Source: Takifugu bimaculatus
Lineage: Eukaryota; Chordata; Actinopteri; Tetraodontiformes; Tetraodontidae
Assembly (NCBI GenBank): GCA_004026145.2
Contig: CP034995.1
Location: 1,042,001-1,106,000 of the forward strand
Direction: 5' to 3'
Length of the DNA stretch: 64,000 bases
Below the pieces are notes generated by a model. It was given only the letters and a program-made list of their open reading frames with translations. It made no database searches and was not told where the DNA came from. Made by a program: the position numbers and the translations under genes. Shown here piece after piece: positions 1 to 11,827 of this stretch (the first letter of the stretch is position 1; every line of letters begins with the position of its first letter).

Positions 1-549
1 CCAGTGCGGTTTCACATCACCTCCCACCCACCCCTGCTGGCACCATCGCTCTGTGGAAACTACACCCCCCCATCGTGATCTGGGACCATGACACCAGCCA
101 CCACACAAACCTCTTCTTGTTGTTTCTCCCTCCATCTGAGGGGCAGTGGAAAGAGACCCACGGAGAAAGAATGTCAAGGATGGGGGAAGGGGGGGGGGGG
201 CGCTGTTGTCGTGGGTGGTGTTGAACGTAGGAAAGCAGGGGGAATGAAAAGAAAGGAAATGAAAGACAGAGAAAGGGAGGAGGTGGAGAGAGGCGGACGG
301 AGAGGGGGAGAGAGAGAGAGAGAGAGAGACGTGTTGTTAACCTTTGAGACAGCCCCAAAAAGCTCTCCGGTTCTCCGCCTCCGTCGCCCCTTTTCATTTT
401 TTTTCTTTCATGTTTTTAATTTCTCCCTTTTTCCTTTCTCTCATCCCTCTTTCATTCCTTCAGCTCTGTCATCCAGATCTAAAACACACAAACACATGTG
501 CCTTGCATTCCTATGTGCAGAGCAGATTCACCCAATTTGTTTACACTGC

Positions 550-601
<52 letters not shown>

Positions 602-3532
602 CAAGCCAGTAAATAATAACACATTCCAGCTGCACTGTAGGCCGTTCTTCTCATTCTTACTGGAGAAACAAAGAGGGGGTGAAAGGAAAAAGGCTATGAA
701 ATGTGAGGGCAATGAGCTCAAAATTATGGACATTATGAGCCCTGCAGGTCTAAAAGTCAGTGATTTGAGCCCTCATAAAAGGTTAATACAACAAACATGG
801 AGGGAATAGATGCCACACAGGTAAGTAAGCCAGTTTTCCTTAAACAATTAGGCCTAATGGTTATTGTGGCTTCTGGACGCAGGAGAAAACAAGCTAACGT
901 TTTAGCCTGACTCCCTTAATTTGCTTGAAAAAAGCTGAAACTAATTGAGGCTGATCCTTAAGAAAACGTTCTGCAGATGGAAGACTGGAATAAAAACAGG
1001 ACAGTGAAGGAGTAGAATCGTTCTTTCCAAACAATTATCTATTATTTATCCTGAGAAGGAAACTTATAAATCAATTAAATAAACCGTTAAAAGTCTATTT
1101 TATATAATGCAGGCGGTCTGTTCAGCTCTGCGGGTGTACATACGCCCCCAAACGGTGCTACTTGTTGGGGTATCGTCTGTTTTTATGACCTTCAACCAGA
1201 GGTCATTGGGCCAGAAGCAGGAATTCACCTCCTGAGTACCGGCGAATGTGTTTGTACTGCCGTCACAGAACCTGCGTTGGCCAGACATCAAAGGTGACAT
1301 CAAACGACAAGAAAGAAAAAAGAATATTCCCACTATCGCCTGGTCTCCAGTCTCATCTTTATTTCATAATCATCATTTACGCCTGCAACACGTTTTTACT
1401 TTAAGTCCGTTTCCTTTTCTTCTCTGCTCATGATTCTTTTCTTTGCTGTTTGTCAGACTTTTTTTGTTATTTTTAAGAGGGCCAGCAATTTGTTCCTTCC
1501 TTAAACACAGAGCAGAACGAGTCTGAGGGAGGGGAGAAGGAGGGAGAGAGAGAGAGAGAGAGACGGAGGCCGGGGAGTGATGTTGGGGGGGTGCTGGGGT
1601 GGGGTTTGTGGAATTCACTCTATGTTTGGTTTGGAAGTAAAGGCCCAGTGCTGGACTCTCAGGAGAATAATGGAAAAGAGAGGGAGTAGAAAGGGAGGTT
1701 TATGGATGTGTGTGCACCCTCACAGGTGGTCGGCACGCTGACGGGAGGCCGTGTGTGCACTACTGTTTGTTTAGTGCACTGAGCATGCGTGGACATTTCT
1801 GTGTTTATTTGCAGATGTTGGCACGGAGGCTCGCGCGCTTTTAGCATGTTAGGATTCAGAGTAGGAGGTAAAAACGACATTCCTGGAGGAAGAGGAGGAG
1901 GAGGAGAAGAAAAAGGAAGGGGGAGACGCAGGGAGCCAGTGGTTAGTTGGTGGTTTGAAACTAAGAGGAGAAAAATGAAGGTCTGGTCCAGGGCTGGGTC
2001 CAAAAACCCCACCACAAACAGTCTAAGAGCCAAGGGGAGAGGAGAGCGCCAGAAAAAAAGGAAATGTCAAAGAGGAGACCCGGGCCTCCACATCTCACCC
2101 TCTTCCCTTATGAGGGCTGCCTCCGCCGCAGGGGAGGAAAGTGCTGTTCTCTGGGTTGAACCTGCTGAACCCAACCGAGTCTAACAGAGAGCAGAGACAG
2201 CAGAGGTCCAGGGGCCTCGGTGACATGGAGGGGCTTCAGTGGGGGTCTCGGGGCGGAAGAAAGGCTGAAAATGCAGTGATGCACAACTACAACTGCTTAA
2301 ATGTGATATTTAGTGAGCAGAACAGGCAGGTGCGGACGTCTGAAGAGGTCGTTATTTACGTTGGCCTTTACATTTGGTTTTCTCTCTGCGTCACTAAATT
2401 ATTAGCATCTGGGCTGCTTTCATTTTTATTCTAAAAGTGTCAGTTTCTGCTTGTTGACTTACATTTTTAAAAAATAAAGATGGCTCTGAATTGATCTTAA
2501 CCTACAGCCTCGCTATCATTAAATCATGAAATCATTTTAACACACTTAAAACACTTTTTAAGGTTATATTTGATCTACTCTTCCTTCCACCGACTTTCCT
2601 TTTTACTTTTATCCTATTTTCTATTTCTTTCTGCTAATTTTCATTCTTTCCATCCTTCCTCCAGTTTAAAACACACAAATTTGCGCTTCTATATTTGAGA
2701 GGACTTTCCTGCATTCCCCTTACCCCAACCTACGCAAATAAATACCTGACCTTTGACCTAAACCCAATTCAGATATTTCAGAACGCCGAAATGTCTCATT
2801 TCCCAAAAATGTCCCCCATTTGCCAGTGAAACGTGGATTCCGGTCCCCGCTATGTAACATGTTTCAGAACAAACACACAGTCTGCGAGCCATACTCCCAC
2901 CCTTCGGGAGCCTGTGTAGTTGGAGTGGGCTGTAATACTGACGCACCCAACAACAACAGAAAAATTCACCCCAGCGCGTCCATCCAACCTCCAGAGAAAA
3001 ACATGATGCAACCAGAGTGCAACCTTCACACACCACGACCTTTTCACCTCCCATCATAGAGATTTGGGGGTGGGTGGGTGGGTGGGGGTGTATAATCTCA
3101 CGGAAGGCTCCTGCTTGGGTCACCCTCAGAACCTGCCTCCTGGGACCCCGCAGAGATCCAGTCTGGACTGGGAACAGCTGGACGTTCTCTGGGGTGGGAG
3201 GCGTCCCATCGCTGGTGTCCCGAGGGTGGAGGGAGGTTAAAGCAGGCCTCCACGAAGAAGAGCAACAGGTTGCCACCAAATCAAGCAGGCGACTACAGTT
3301 TCTGATGTGCAGCATCTAACTGGGCTTTCTTACTGGGAGAGATGGGACAACCAGTCAAAATTAAATGGATTTAATGTGGCGAAAGTGGAGAAGACTGAAA
3401 AAAGTCTCATTACAGCCACACATCAAAAAAAAAAAAAAATTGGAAAAAAAAAGAAAAGGTGGAGGTCAATGAGAAGGAGAAAAATAACCAGATGCCACCA
3501 AACAAACTGGACCTGTTCCATTTAAGAGTTCT
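1..3532. other. Intergenic stretch without a supported gene
   Basis: Open frames here are short or run through simple repeats: a GA run at about 309-329, a TG run at about 554-600 and another GA run at about 1544-1563. G-rich and purine-rich tracts recur, for example near 1885-1930 and 3060-3090. I see no conserved protein, RNA gene or clear mobile element. Confidence 0.6.
554..600. repeat. (TG)n microsatellite
   Basis: About 23 uninterrupted TG units. Long Cys-Val or Thr-His reading frames across it are artefacts of the dinucleotide. Confidence 0.95.
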
Positions 3533-3657
<125 letters not shown>

Positions 3658-4460
3658 ATAACCTTTACCTCTGCTCGCTGCCGATGCCTCCAGAAAACAG
3701 CACTAACCAGCAGAATCAGACTTCTGTCGTTTTCCGAACCATCTTCGAATATTGATCAGTTGTTGATTCTGTTTCGAAAGCAAATATCCTCCCGGACGGG
3801 GGTCGTTCAGTTGCGCTGGGGAGTGTGGAGGCAGTTCTCAGAGAGGAGACTGAAAACTCGTGTCTACCAAGGGTTTACTTTGGGAAAAGTCAAGCAGGAT
3901 TCTAAAGTAACGGTCACCGGTGGAGGAATGTCAGGTTCGCCGCGCAGAGGAGGATACGCTCTCCGGGAGGCGCGTCGCCCAGTTGCGACGCTGGTCAACT
4001 GAAACTCCAGCAGCGGAGAGGAGGGAAGATACTGGGGGGAGGAGGAGGAAGAGGAGGAGGAAGAGGAGGGAGGGAGAGAGGGAGAGAGAGAGAGAGAGGG
4101 GGGGCGTCACATATCGGTGTTTGATTGCCAGTACTGACATGCTTGAAGCAGCAATATTTTTATATAAATACTGACACGTGTTCCAGAGCCGCAGGGAACA
4201 GTTAATTCCTCTTAGCACTGTGTTTGATTTTGAAGCGTTCTGGCTAGTTTAAACATCAGTTTATAACATTTTAATTGTAAGGTTAAAGGGTGGTGAAAGG
4301 GTGGAATAATAATTTGAATCTATACTTATAATATCCTTGCGATGAGCTGGAAACGAGTCCAGGGCGTACGTCTCAGATGATGATAATGATGAAGATGATG
4401 GTGATAAATTCCCGTAACTCCGATATAGGTACTTCACCATCATTTATTACCATCATTTAT
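3658..4460. other. GC-rich unique stretch, no gene assigned
   Basis: A GC-rich, CpG-containing segment (about 3780-4010) runs into a purine tract (about 4037-4099). It is followed by an AT-rich TATATAAATA-like stretch near 4160 and an E-box CACGTG at about 4176. This could be regulatory, but no start, splice pair or conserved protein supports a gene. Confidence 0.3.
4385..4436 (+). repeat. Local duplication, copy 1
   Basis: The segment GATGATGGTGATAAATTCCC and the following CCGATATAGGTACTT recur almost unchanged at 5059-5100. The ATC microsatellite and the hAT element separate the copies, so the duplication probably predates the element. Confidence 0.8.
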
Positions 4461-4473
4461 ATCATCATCATCA

Positions 4474-4530
<57 letters not shown>
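4461..4530. repeat. (ATC)n microsatellite
   Basis: A trinucleotide array of about 23 units with one interruption (ATCC near 4474). It lies between two copies of a local duplication. Confidence 0.95.
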
Positions 4531-4531
<1 letters not shown>

Positions 4532-4549
4532 GAGACGTACACCCTAGAG

Positions 4550-5047
4550 CAGAGGTCGGCAACCCAATTTGGCGAGCCTATTGGCCAAAAAACAAGAACA
4601 AATGGCTTCTGGAGCCGCAAAAATATAAAATGCCTTATATGGGCTTTAATATAAGTTCACACATGCGTAAGGGTCTATATAGCTGTATTACCATTTCCAA
4701 ATGTTATAAGGCTCACAAATGTATGATCGTGTCATGATTAAATGTTTATTTCCCCTGCATTATCTGGAAGAGAATGAGGCACCACGTGGCGCACTCTCTT
4801 GCGGTGGAGCTTTAGTTTAAATCCATTAATATGAATGTTCATTTAGTATTTGTTACCCACTTATCATTTGGAAAGTAGCTAATGCAGCTACATTGGAGAA
4901 CTTTAAGCAAGTGTTGTCACGTTTTTCCTCCTGCAGAAATTATATTAAACAATTTCCATTTCATATTTTTGAAAAAGCTCCAGGGAGCCACTAGGGCGGC
5001 GCCAAAGAGCCGCATGTGGCTCCAGAGCCACGGGTTGCCGACAGCTG
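4550..5047. mobile_element. Non-autonomous hAT miniature element
   Basis: The ends are inverted: CAGAGGTCGGCAACCC on the left and the complement of CAGCTGTCGGCAACCC on the right. A perfect 8-bp direct duplication, CCCTAGAG, flanks it at 4542-4549 and 5048-5055. Eight-base target duplications and CAG..GTCGGCAACC ends are typical of Charlie-like hAT elements. At 498 bp with no open frame it cannot encode a transposase and would have been moved in trans. Confidence 0.92.
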
Positions 5048-5058
5048 CCCTAGAGTCA

Positions 5059-5104
5059 GATGATGGTGATAAATTCCCGTTACACCGATATAGGTACTTT
5101 GCTT
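5059..5104 (+). repeat. Local duplication, copy 2
   Basis: Second copy of the segment at 4385-4436. It differs by a few bases (GTTACACC here, GTAACTCC there) and lies immediately right of the hAT target duplication. Confidence 0.8.
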
Positions 5105-6078
5105 CCCTCTAGCGGTTAGAAGTGATAACTCACTTTTTTCCCGAATGGGTTTGCAGGTGCCGGTTTGATGTCAATACAAATAGAGCAAGATATTATTTGT
5201 CTTTGCCGCTTGATCGTTTTGAATATTTAATTCTGTTTTAAGTCTCTTTGACTGTAAAAGTCTGTATTTTTCGAACGAAAATGTTGGCCTGATGCAATTT
5301 AATTTCCCATTCTAACCTGCCGCCCCCACCCGCAGCAAACAGATCTGAAAGCTGATTTGTTGGCTTGGCCAAAGGTCTTCTCTCTCATTTTTGTGTTAAT
5401 CCCTTATTTTTACCCCTTAGAAAAATGTAATAAAAAAAATGGTGAAAAAAGGGAAATGATATCCGTATTTAATTTATTGGTGATTCTGTGATTCAAATGT
5501 GATTCAACCAATGACCTAAGTAAAAGAGCCCCATCAGGCCCTCCCTGGACTGATTGGGGAGATTTGCTGAGTGCTACACAGGCAGAAGCTGTCTAAAGAT
5601 CTTTAAGTTTGCTTGTTGCAACAGCTCCAACAAGAGGAACTGAAGTTTGTTCCTGGTGTTCAACTCGTCCTCACTGGTGTCGGTGCTTAGTTGGTTAAGG
5701 TCGCACACCCAATCACACTCCAACCCTCTCCCCTCCTAGAGCAAACCACCAAGTTGTTGTGGTCACACTGGCTGGAGGACAAGTTGGAATGGAACAATGG
5801 GTTTATTTAGGCAACTCAACACTTTCAGGTCCTGGATGGCTATTCCTTCCAGGGCCCTCCTCCAACAGCTGTTGTCAAACAGGACCTGTTCCCAGTGTGT
5901 TTTTGCAGGGGGACAAAGGTCAGCACTTCTGAAAAACTGGTAAAAGCATGTGAGGAATGCTGGTTCACCAAACTCTGCAGAGCCATAATGACCTGATGGA
6001 AGACTGACAAGCTTTATTGCAAGGTGTTTGAGGTGTGTGGAGAAAGATTAGGACCTTCTTTTTCACACAAAGACTAAA
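5105..6078. other. Intergenic, nothing recognised
   Basis: Unique-looking sequence with only short open frames. I see no RNA gene, element ends or conserved coding. Confidence 0.5.
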
Positions 6079-7085
6079 GATTAGATTAGATTAGATTCAA
6101 CTTTATTGTTATTGCACATGTACAGGTACAGAGCAACAAAATGCAGTTTAGCATCTAACCAGAAGTGCAAAAGAAGCAGCAAGTGAGGATAATAACTTAA
6201 TAAATACAGTATGGCGGTTATTTTACAATCGTTTATTTTACAGATGGTGTTTACATTAAATGCCTTGGACTATAAGTGCAGGAGCTATTTAGCTATTTAC
6301 ATAAGATAGAGGAGATGTGCAAATTATAAATTACGTGTATACAGATACAGATGATAAAGTGCATGAGTGCGCAGGACAGGTTTAAACAGTAGCTACATTG
6401 GTTACTAAGCTAGTGAGTTGTTGTGTAAACTGCTGTAGTGTAGTGAGGTGTGGAGTGTGCAAGGGTCAGCAGGAGTTCAACAGGGACACCGCTCTGGGGA
6501 AGAAGCTGTTCCTCAGTCTACTGGTCTGAGTCCTGAGGGTTCTGTAGCGCCTCCCAGAGGGCAGGAGGGAAAATAGTCTGTGGGCAGGGTGGGAGGAGTC
6601 CTTGAGTATGCTGCGTGCTCGATGCAGGCAGCGCTTCCTCTGGACATCTCCGATGGCAGGGAGTGTAGTCCTTGTGATGCGTTGGGCAGTTTTCACCACC
6701 CTCTGCAAGGCCTTGTGCTCAGCGATAGTGCAGCTTACATACCAGACTGACACGCAGTTGGTCAGGATGCTTTCTATCGCACAGCGATAGAAGTTCACCA
6801 GGACAGCCGAGGATAGCTGGTTCTTCCTCAGTGTCCTCAGGAAGAAGAGGCGCTGGTGAGCCTTCTTGATGATGCTGGAGGTGTTTGTGGTCCAGGACAG
6901 GTCCTCTGAGATGTGGGTCCCCAGGAACTTGAAGCTGGAGACACGCTCGACGGCCATCCCGTTGATGTGGATGGGGTCCTGTGTGCCTCCTCTTGCCTTC
7001 CTGAAGTCCACGATGAGCTCCTTGGTCTTGCTGGTGTTGAGGACCAAGTTATTGTTAGCGCACCATGTGGTCAGGCGCTCTACCT
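6079..7085 (-). mobile_element. 5'-truncated L2-type LINE fragment
   Basis: The minus strand encodes the C-terminal part of a non-LTR reverse transcriptase. A 193-residue open frame (7047-6466) includes LNTSKTKELIVDFRKARGG, SSFKFLGTHISEDLSWT, FLRTLRKNQLSSAVLVNFYR and LLPSGRRYRTLRTQTSR, typical of fish L2/CR1-group elements. Coding similarity continues upstream to about 7083 in the same frame and then stops, as expected for 5' truncation. A 3' untranslated part follows down to a GATTA-repeat tail at 6079-6096. The catalytic FADD region and the endonuclease are absent, so this copy is dead. Assignment to L2 rather than Rex1 rests on memory. Confidence 0.88.
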
Positions 7086-7359
7086 CCTCTCAGCCTGTCA
7101 ACATGCAAGCATACAGGGAGGGAAGAACAAACCTTCGATTTGTAGTTTGCTTTGATTCTTAACTGTAGGGTGACCCGAGTAAGGATCTTGTCAAAGAATA
7201 TGGACCTTAAAGTACAAATGTCCAGTTGAAACATGCACCTGAGTGAGACCAGGAAAATAATGGATAAAGAATGACACCGAAATCAAAGTTGTCAAACACA
7301 CATGGTTAGAGAGTCGTCGGGGTTATCCAGATCCAGATTTAACAGGTTTGCGGGTTTTC

Positions 7360-7765
7360 ACAGACATCAAGATATGGACCCAATAGCAGTACACTTGAGC
7401 TCAGGATCAATTGGCAAAGTCTTTATTTGATAACAGCAAAAACAGTAGCAAACTCTGATGTGATCGGCGATTTCAGGAAACAGTCTTTTCTTCAGATCAG
7501 TGGCCCCAAAATGAGTCTCTGGGTTTAGGATTAGGGGAAGGGAACGGCCAAGGGGAAGGGTCCAGAGTCAGGCAGCAAGGAAGAGGTACTGATGAGGGGC
7601 GAGCGGCAGACGAGTCAAGGCCAGGCAGAGGAGCCGAAGCCAGGGAAGCAGATTATAGCTGGAGACAGAAAGCAGGTAGGTTTTCCGGGGAAGAGGCGAG
7701 GCGAGGTGAGGCAGGGTCGGTAACAGGAAATCTGGCAGGAAAAAATGTAACAGGTACATATAATA
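7360..7765. repeat. Probable dispersed repeat, left part
   Basis: The stretch GGACCCAATAGCAGTACACTTGAG... AAAGTCTTTATTTG followed by purine-rich CAGGCAGCAAGGAAG text has the look of common, unclassified fish repeats. 8228-8490 looks like the other end of the same kind of unit, with 7766-8227 between them. I cannot define termini or target duplications. Confidence 0.35.
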
Positions 7766-8227
7766 TTGTATTATAATTACACAAAATTGTTCTTTTGTTT
7801 ATTATTGTTGAACATACCTGGTGTTTGTTTTACTGTGCTGTCTTGGTCCTCCAGTCACTTCTTCTGTATTTTATTTCTTCTTCGTGTGTCCCCCTTGGTG
7901 CACCTGTATAAATTCGAGGGTCATGACTTCCTCTGCCCTTTTGCAATTCTCGTGTTGGGAAGAGGTCAGTCATCTTTTGTAATCCTTTGTTTTAAGTGTC
8001 TTTTTGTTATTATTTTGTCTTAATTTGTCACTCTTATAACACTACAGTTCTATTCAAGTTTATATTGAGCTCTGATGTTGCTCCGATGTCGTGTTTTATT
8101 GATGTGAACAGGTGCGATGGTGCTAACTCCATGTTGTCTTCTCTGTAGTTTGGGCTGGATCAGCAAATAGCGGCACATGTTAATTTTGCTGTTTTATTTT
8201 GACCAGATTAAACGGAGAGTGCCTCCA

Positions 8228-8490
8228 AAAGTTCAGCTGTGTCCCGTGGCTACTCTACACACCACAACCACAAAAATAACACAACGCAGACATACACCGG
8301 TCACAAAAATACTGGAAAGTCTCGCATTGAAGCTGAAGAACAATCTGTCTAGGAGCAGAGCACAGGAGAGGCTTATATGTTGATATAATTGGGATGAGCT
8401 GCAGCTGAGCTGACAGGTGAGTGGAGTTGTCCTGATGAGGTGGGAGTGGCTGACAGATAGAGTGAGGGCAGGAGGTAAACGTTGGAGGGA
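8228..8490. repeat. Probable dispersed repeat, right part
   Basis: Contains GAGCTGCAGCTGAGCTGACAG and the GTGGGAGTGGCTGACAGATAG-like text common in fish repeats, but no clean termini. The link to 7360-7765 is an inference from style and spacing. Confidence 0.3.
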
Positions 8491-11090
8491 GCTCTGACAA
8501 AGGTTATAAATGTTAATAATATACTTTGAGAAATGGAACAGCTGGACTAATGTTTCCCTGCTTTTTGAAATCCTGCAGGTTTGCAGTCTATTTGTTTTGT
8601 GCACCGGGTGTCCTCAGGGTAAAAACACAGCCTTGTCAGCAGGACACTCTTTCCACAAACAATGCAAGTTTAAGTTACATTTAAAGACCACTGTACAGAT
8701 GATATGCGCAAAAAAATTCAAGGAGTGGAGAGCTGAATTTTGTTGTAAGGTTTCCGAAGGTGCTAATTTCTGCTCATGCTAAAACTCAAAGGAATTGCAA
8801 GGTGGGACAATTATGCTGCGTCACAATGGAGAGCTGCTGGTGCTTTTGGAGAGGTGGTTTGATGTCAGGATGGACGCCATGACAACCGACCACCAGGGAT
8901 CGGCGCCCGAGGAGTGGGAGGAACCAGAACACAGAAGAGCGCAGGTAAACCGCTCCTAGACATATGTTCTCCCAGTATCTGAGCAGCCGAAAGCCTTTGT
9001 TTAAGAGGTTTGCAGGACGTGATGATGTTTCAAACTCGAGTTTCATGGTGTTTGATTTCAGACCAGACTGGACCAGTTCGTCCAGTCTTCCTAGTTATTA
9101 CACCCCAATGTAATTAGTTACTTTAAAAGTGAGACAGCGCGCATGGCCGCCCGTAACAGTATACTGGACAAACGGGTCTCGCAGGGCCTGGGGCCTCACA
9201 AAGTTGGAAAATTTCACGCGACAAAATCACACTTTTTAAAGTATAATAATGGCTTCCACAAGTTCAGTGACACATTTTTGCCTGAGAATGAGCAAAAAAT
9301 CCGCGCCCCTCTGTGGTGCCAGCGCGCTCAGGCGCCCCCAGGCAGGGTTAGTAGGGTTAGGTAAATTCTCAGATTATGCTTAAATTGTGGTGGGAGGCGA
9401 AGAAGATACGTGGCTTTAATTTGGAAGGACTTCTTTTGTCGTAGGGTGTGGGGCAATCTCTCTCCTCCCTATATGCTCCAGGATATCAGTAAAGCGGATC
9501 TCAGTGTGACTCAGTTTGCGCGAAAGTCCATGAGTTGGAATCCCTATTTGATCAGATCCTCCATCTGATCAATTCTGATCCATCTGATCTTTGCGGCGTG
9601 AAGATAAGGAGCCGGAGACGAAGAGTAACGGTTCGGGCATGTTAATCGGATGGTAAGACTCCGTTATTAAACATAATTGAAATTAAATTTCGTTGAAATT
9701 AAAGTCCGAAATGTTCACGTGACCGCGGATTTTCCAACTCGTTGAAGATCAAAACAACATGAGGATAGATTAAAAGATATAACGGCAAACCTAATAGGAA
9801 TTATTTCACTTATAGGACATGAGAAATATATTTATTTCAAAGCAGGTTAGAGTAATGACATAGTTTTACAAGATTGCGGCAACTCGGAAGTAAAAAAGCC
9901 AGGACGTGGTCTCATTACCCACAGAGGCGCGTTGACCCGATAGAATGACTAAAACAATGACAAGAAATAGTTTAGAGTTTAGTCAGATCATACATAGATT
10001 CAATGACAGGAAAATATTACTAAAAAGGTTTAATTTTTTTAATCTGGGCATACATCTTTTTTGGCATGACGTGTGCGGTCACGATGATCAGGTTACCATC
10101 TTAGGTTACCAAAAATATTACTTCTTTTCCCAAACTTCTCGCAAACCTTAGTCATCCGGATGTAAAAGCCAGATATGAATTGGATTTTTCAAATATGTTC
10201 GGCACAAATAGAATCAATGGAAGCACTTCCTCCTAGGTAAATGAACAAACCTCTTAATTATTAACTTTTGTCCATTTCCTTCTATTTTATTACATTAAAC
10301 ACTGATAAAATATGCCTACAGCAAATAAAAATACGAGTTATATATTAGAAGATTTAATTATTCTATACCCAAATATTTAAAGTAACGGTACAGTTGATCC
10401 TTATAGTGATTCTGGAGGGATCTTAACAGCAGAGACACACTTGTTGTTTTTCTGGGGTGATCTAGTTCAGGCCGTTTTCTCAGCAGTTTGTTGGAACACA
10501 CCGAGACCTTGAAATGCAGTGCCAGACTGCACTTTCTGACTTCAACAGGATTCTTGTTGGGGTTGATGTGACACGTTTCCCTGCCTATAGAATAAGAATT
10601 CTAATCAACAGCCAGACAATGACTACAATTCCACAGTAACCGTTTAATCTCCGCCTCAAACAGCTTTACAGATAAAGTGACTGAACCACTGACAATTGTA
10701 TAAGCTTCAAAAGGAAGAGTATAGCAAATACAATTTTTATTCATTTGCCATGGCAACCGTATACATTAGGCTATTACGCCCTTCGTGGAAATTCACTGTG
10801 GACATTCACATGGTGGAAATGTGGTTGATATAATTCATACTGGATGCAGGCACACACACAAAGTGGGTAAAACCGACATTTAAGAGCAAATTTGTAAAAA
10901 TACTACTTAGAAAAAAGATTCATCCCTTCACTTGGAGGGTGGTCCCCCAGCGTGGTTTCGTTTTGAAGGTGTTTCATCTTTGACAGTGTCTTAACACTGC
11001 CTTTATTCCTGTCTCCTGTTGCTTGTGCGTGTGTTCTGGGAGCAATCTGGGAAAACATTCCACGAAAGCAGGAAGTGTGTTTCATGCATG
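8491..11090. other. Intergenic, nothing recognised
   Basis: AT-rich in its second half. No open frame here resembles a known protein, and I found no clear element ends. The next mobile unit begins at 11091. Confidence 0.5.
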
Positions 11091-11827
11091 CAGTGTAAAA
11101 AAAATCCCGTTGTTTTTACGGTAAAACGCTGGCAGCTGTGGTTACCAGAAATGTTCTGTAAAAATACAGTACTAATGTAAATCACTTTACAGATCAACTG
11201 GTAAATCATACCAATATTCAATGTATAATTATGGTAGGTGTAAATTTTAATGATTTTTTTTTAAGTACAATGATGCTGAATTCTGTTAATTTTACAGGGA
11301 TTCAATTTAGAATCAACATTAACTACACGTGAATTGTACTGAAATGATTAATATATAAACTGGATCATTCTGTTAAAATTGCAGAAAAAGTAAATATAAT
11401 GTACACATTTTAGCTGTAATATTCGTGTGTATTAATTGTATTTTGCTCTTACATTTACAGTATTTTTTATTATATTTAGTTTTGTATTGTATATTTTACA
11501 AAATTATTCTGGTAAACAGCTGTTATTTTTTCTGTTAAAATGACAGGACATTATGTACGTTTTTACAATTTATTCAGATTTTTATACATTGGTTATAATG
11601 AACTCAAAATTTTTATACTTTTACCAGAAATGGGTGTATTTAACAGTTTCAGCATTTTCAATCAAATAGCAACATATGCTTCAACTAAACTATATTGAAA
11701 CACAAAACAAATTACTTATCTTAACAAAATCTAGGCTTTAGAAAAACTACATAGAACTGGTCTAAAATCTGCACAGAAAAAAAAAAAACAATTCCCATTA
11801 TATTGATACTGATTACTTGGTCAACAG

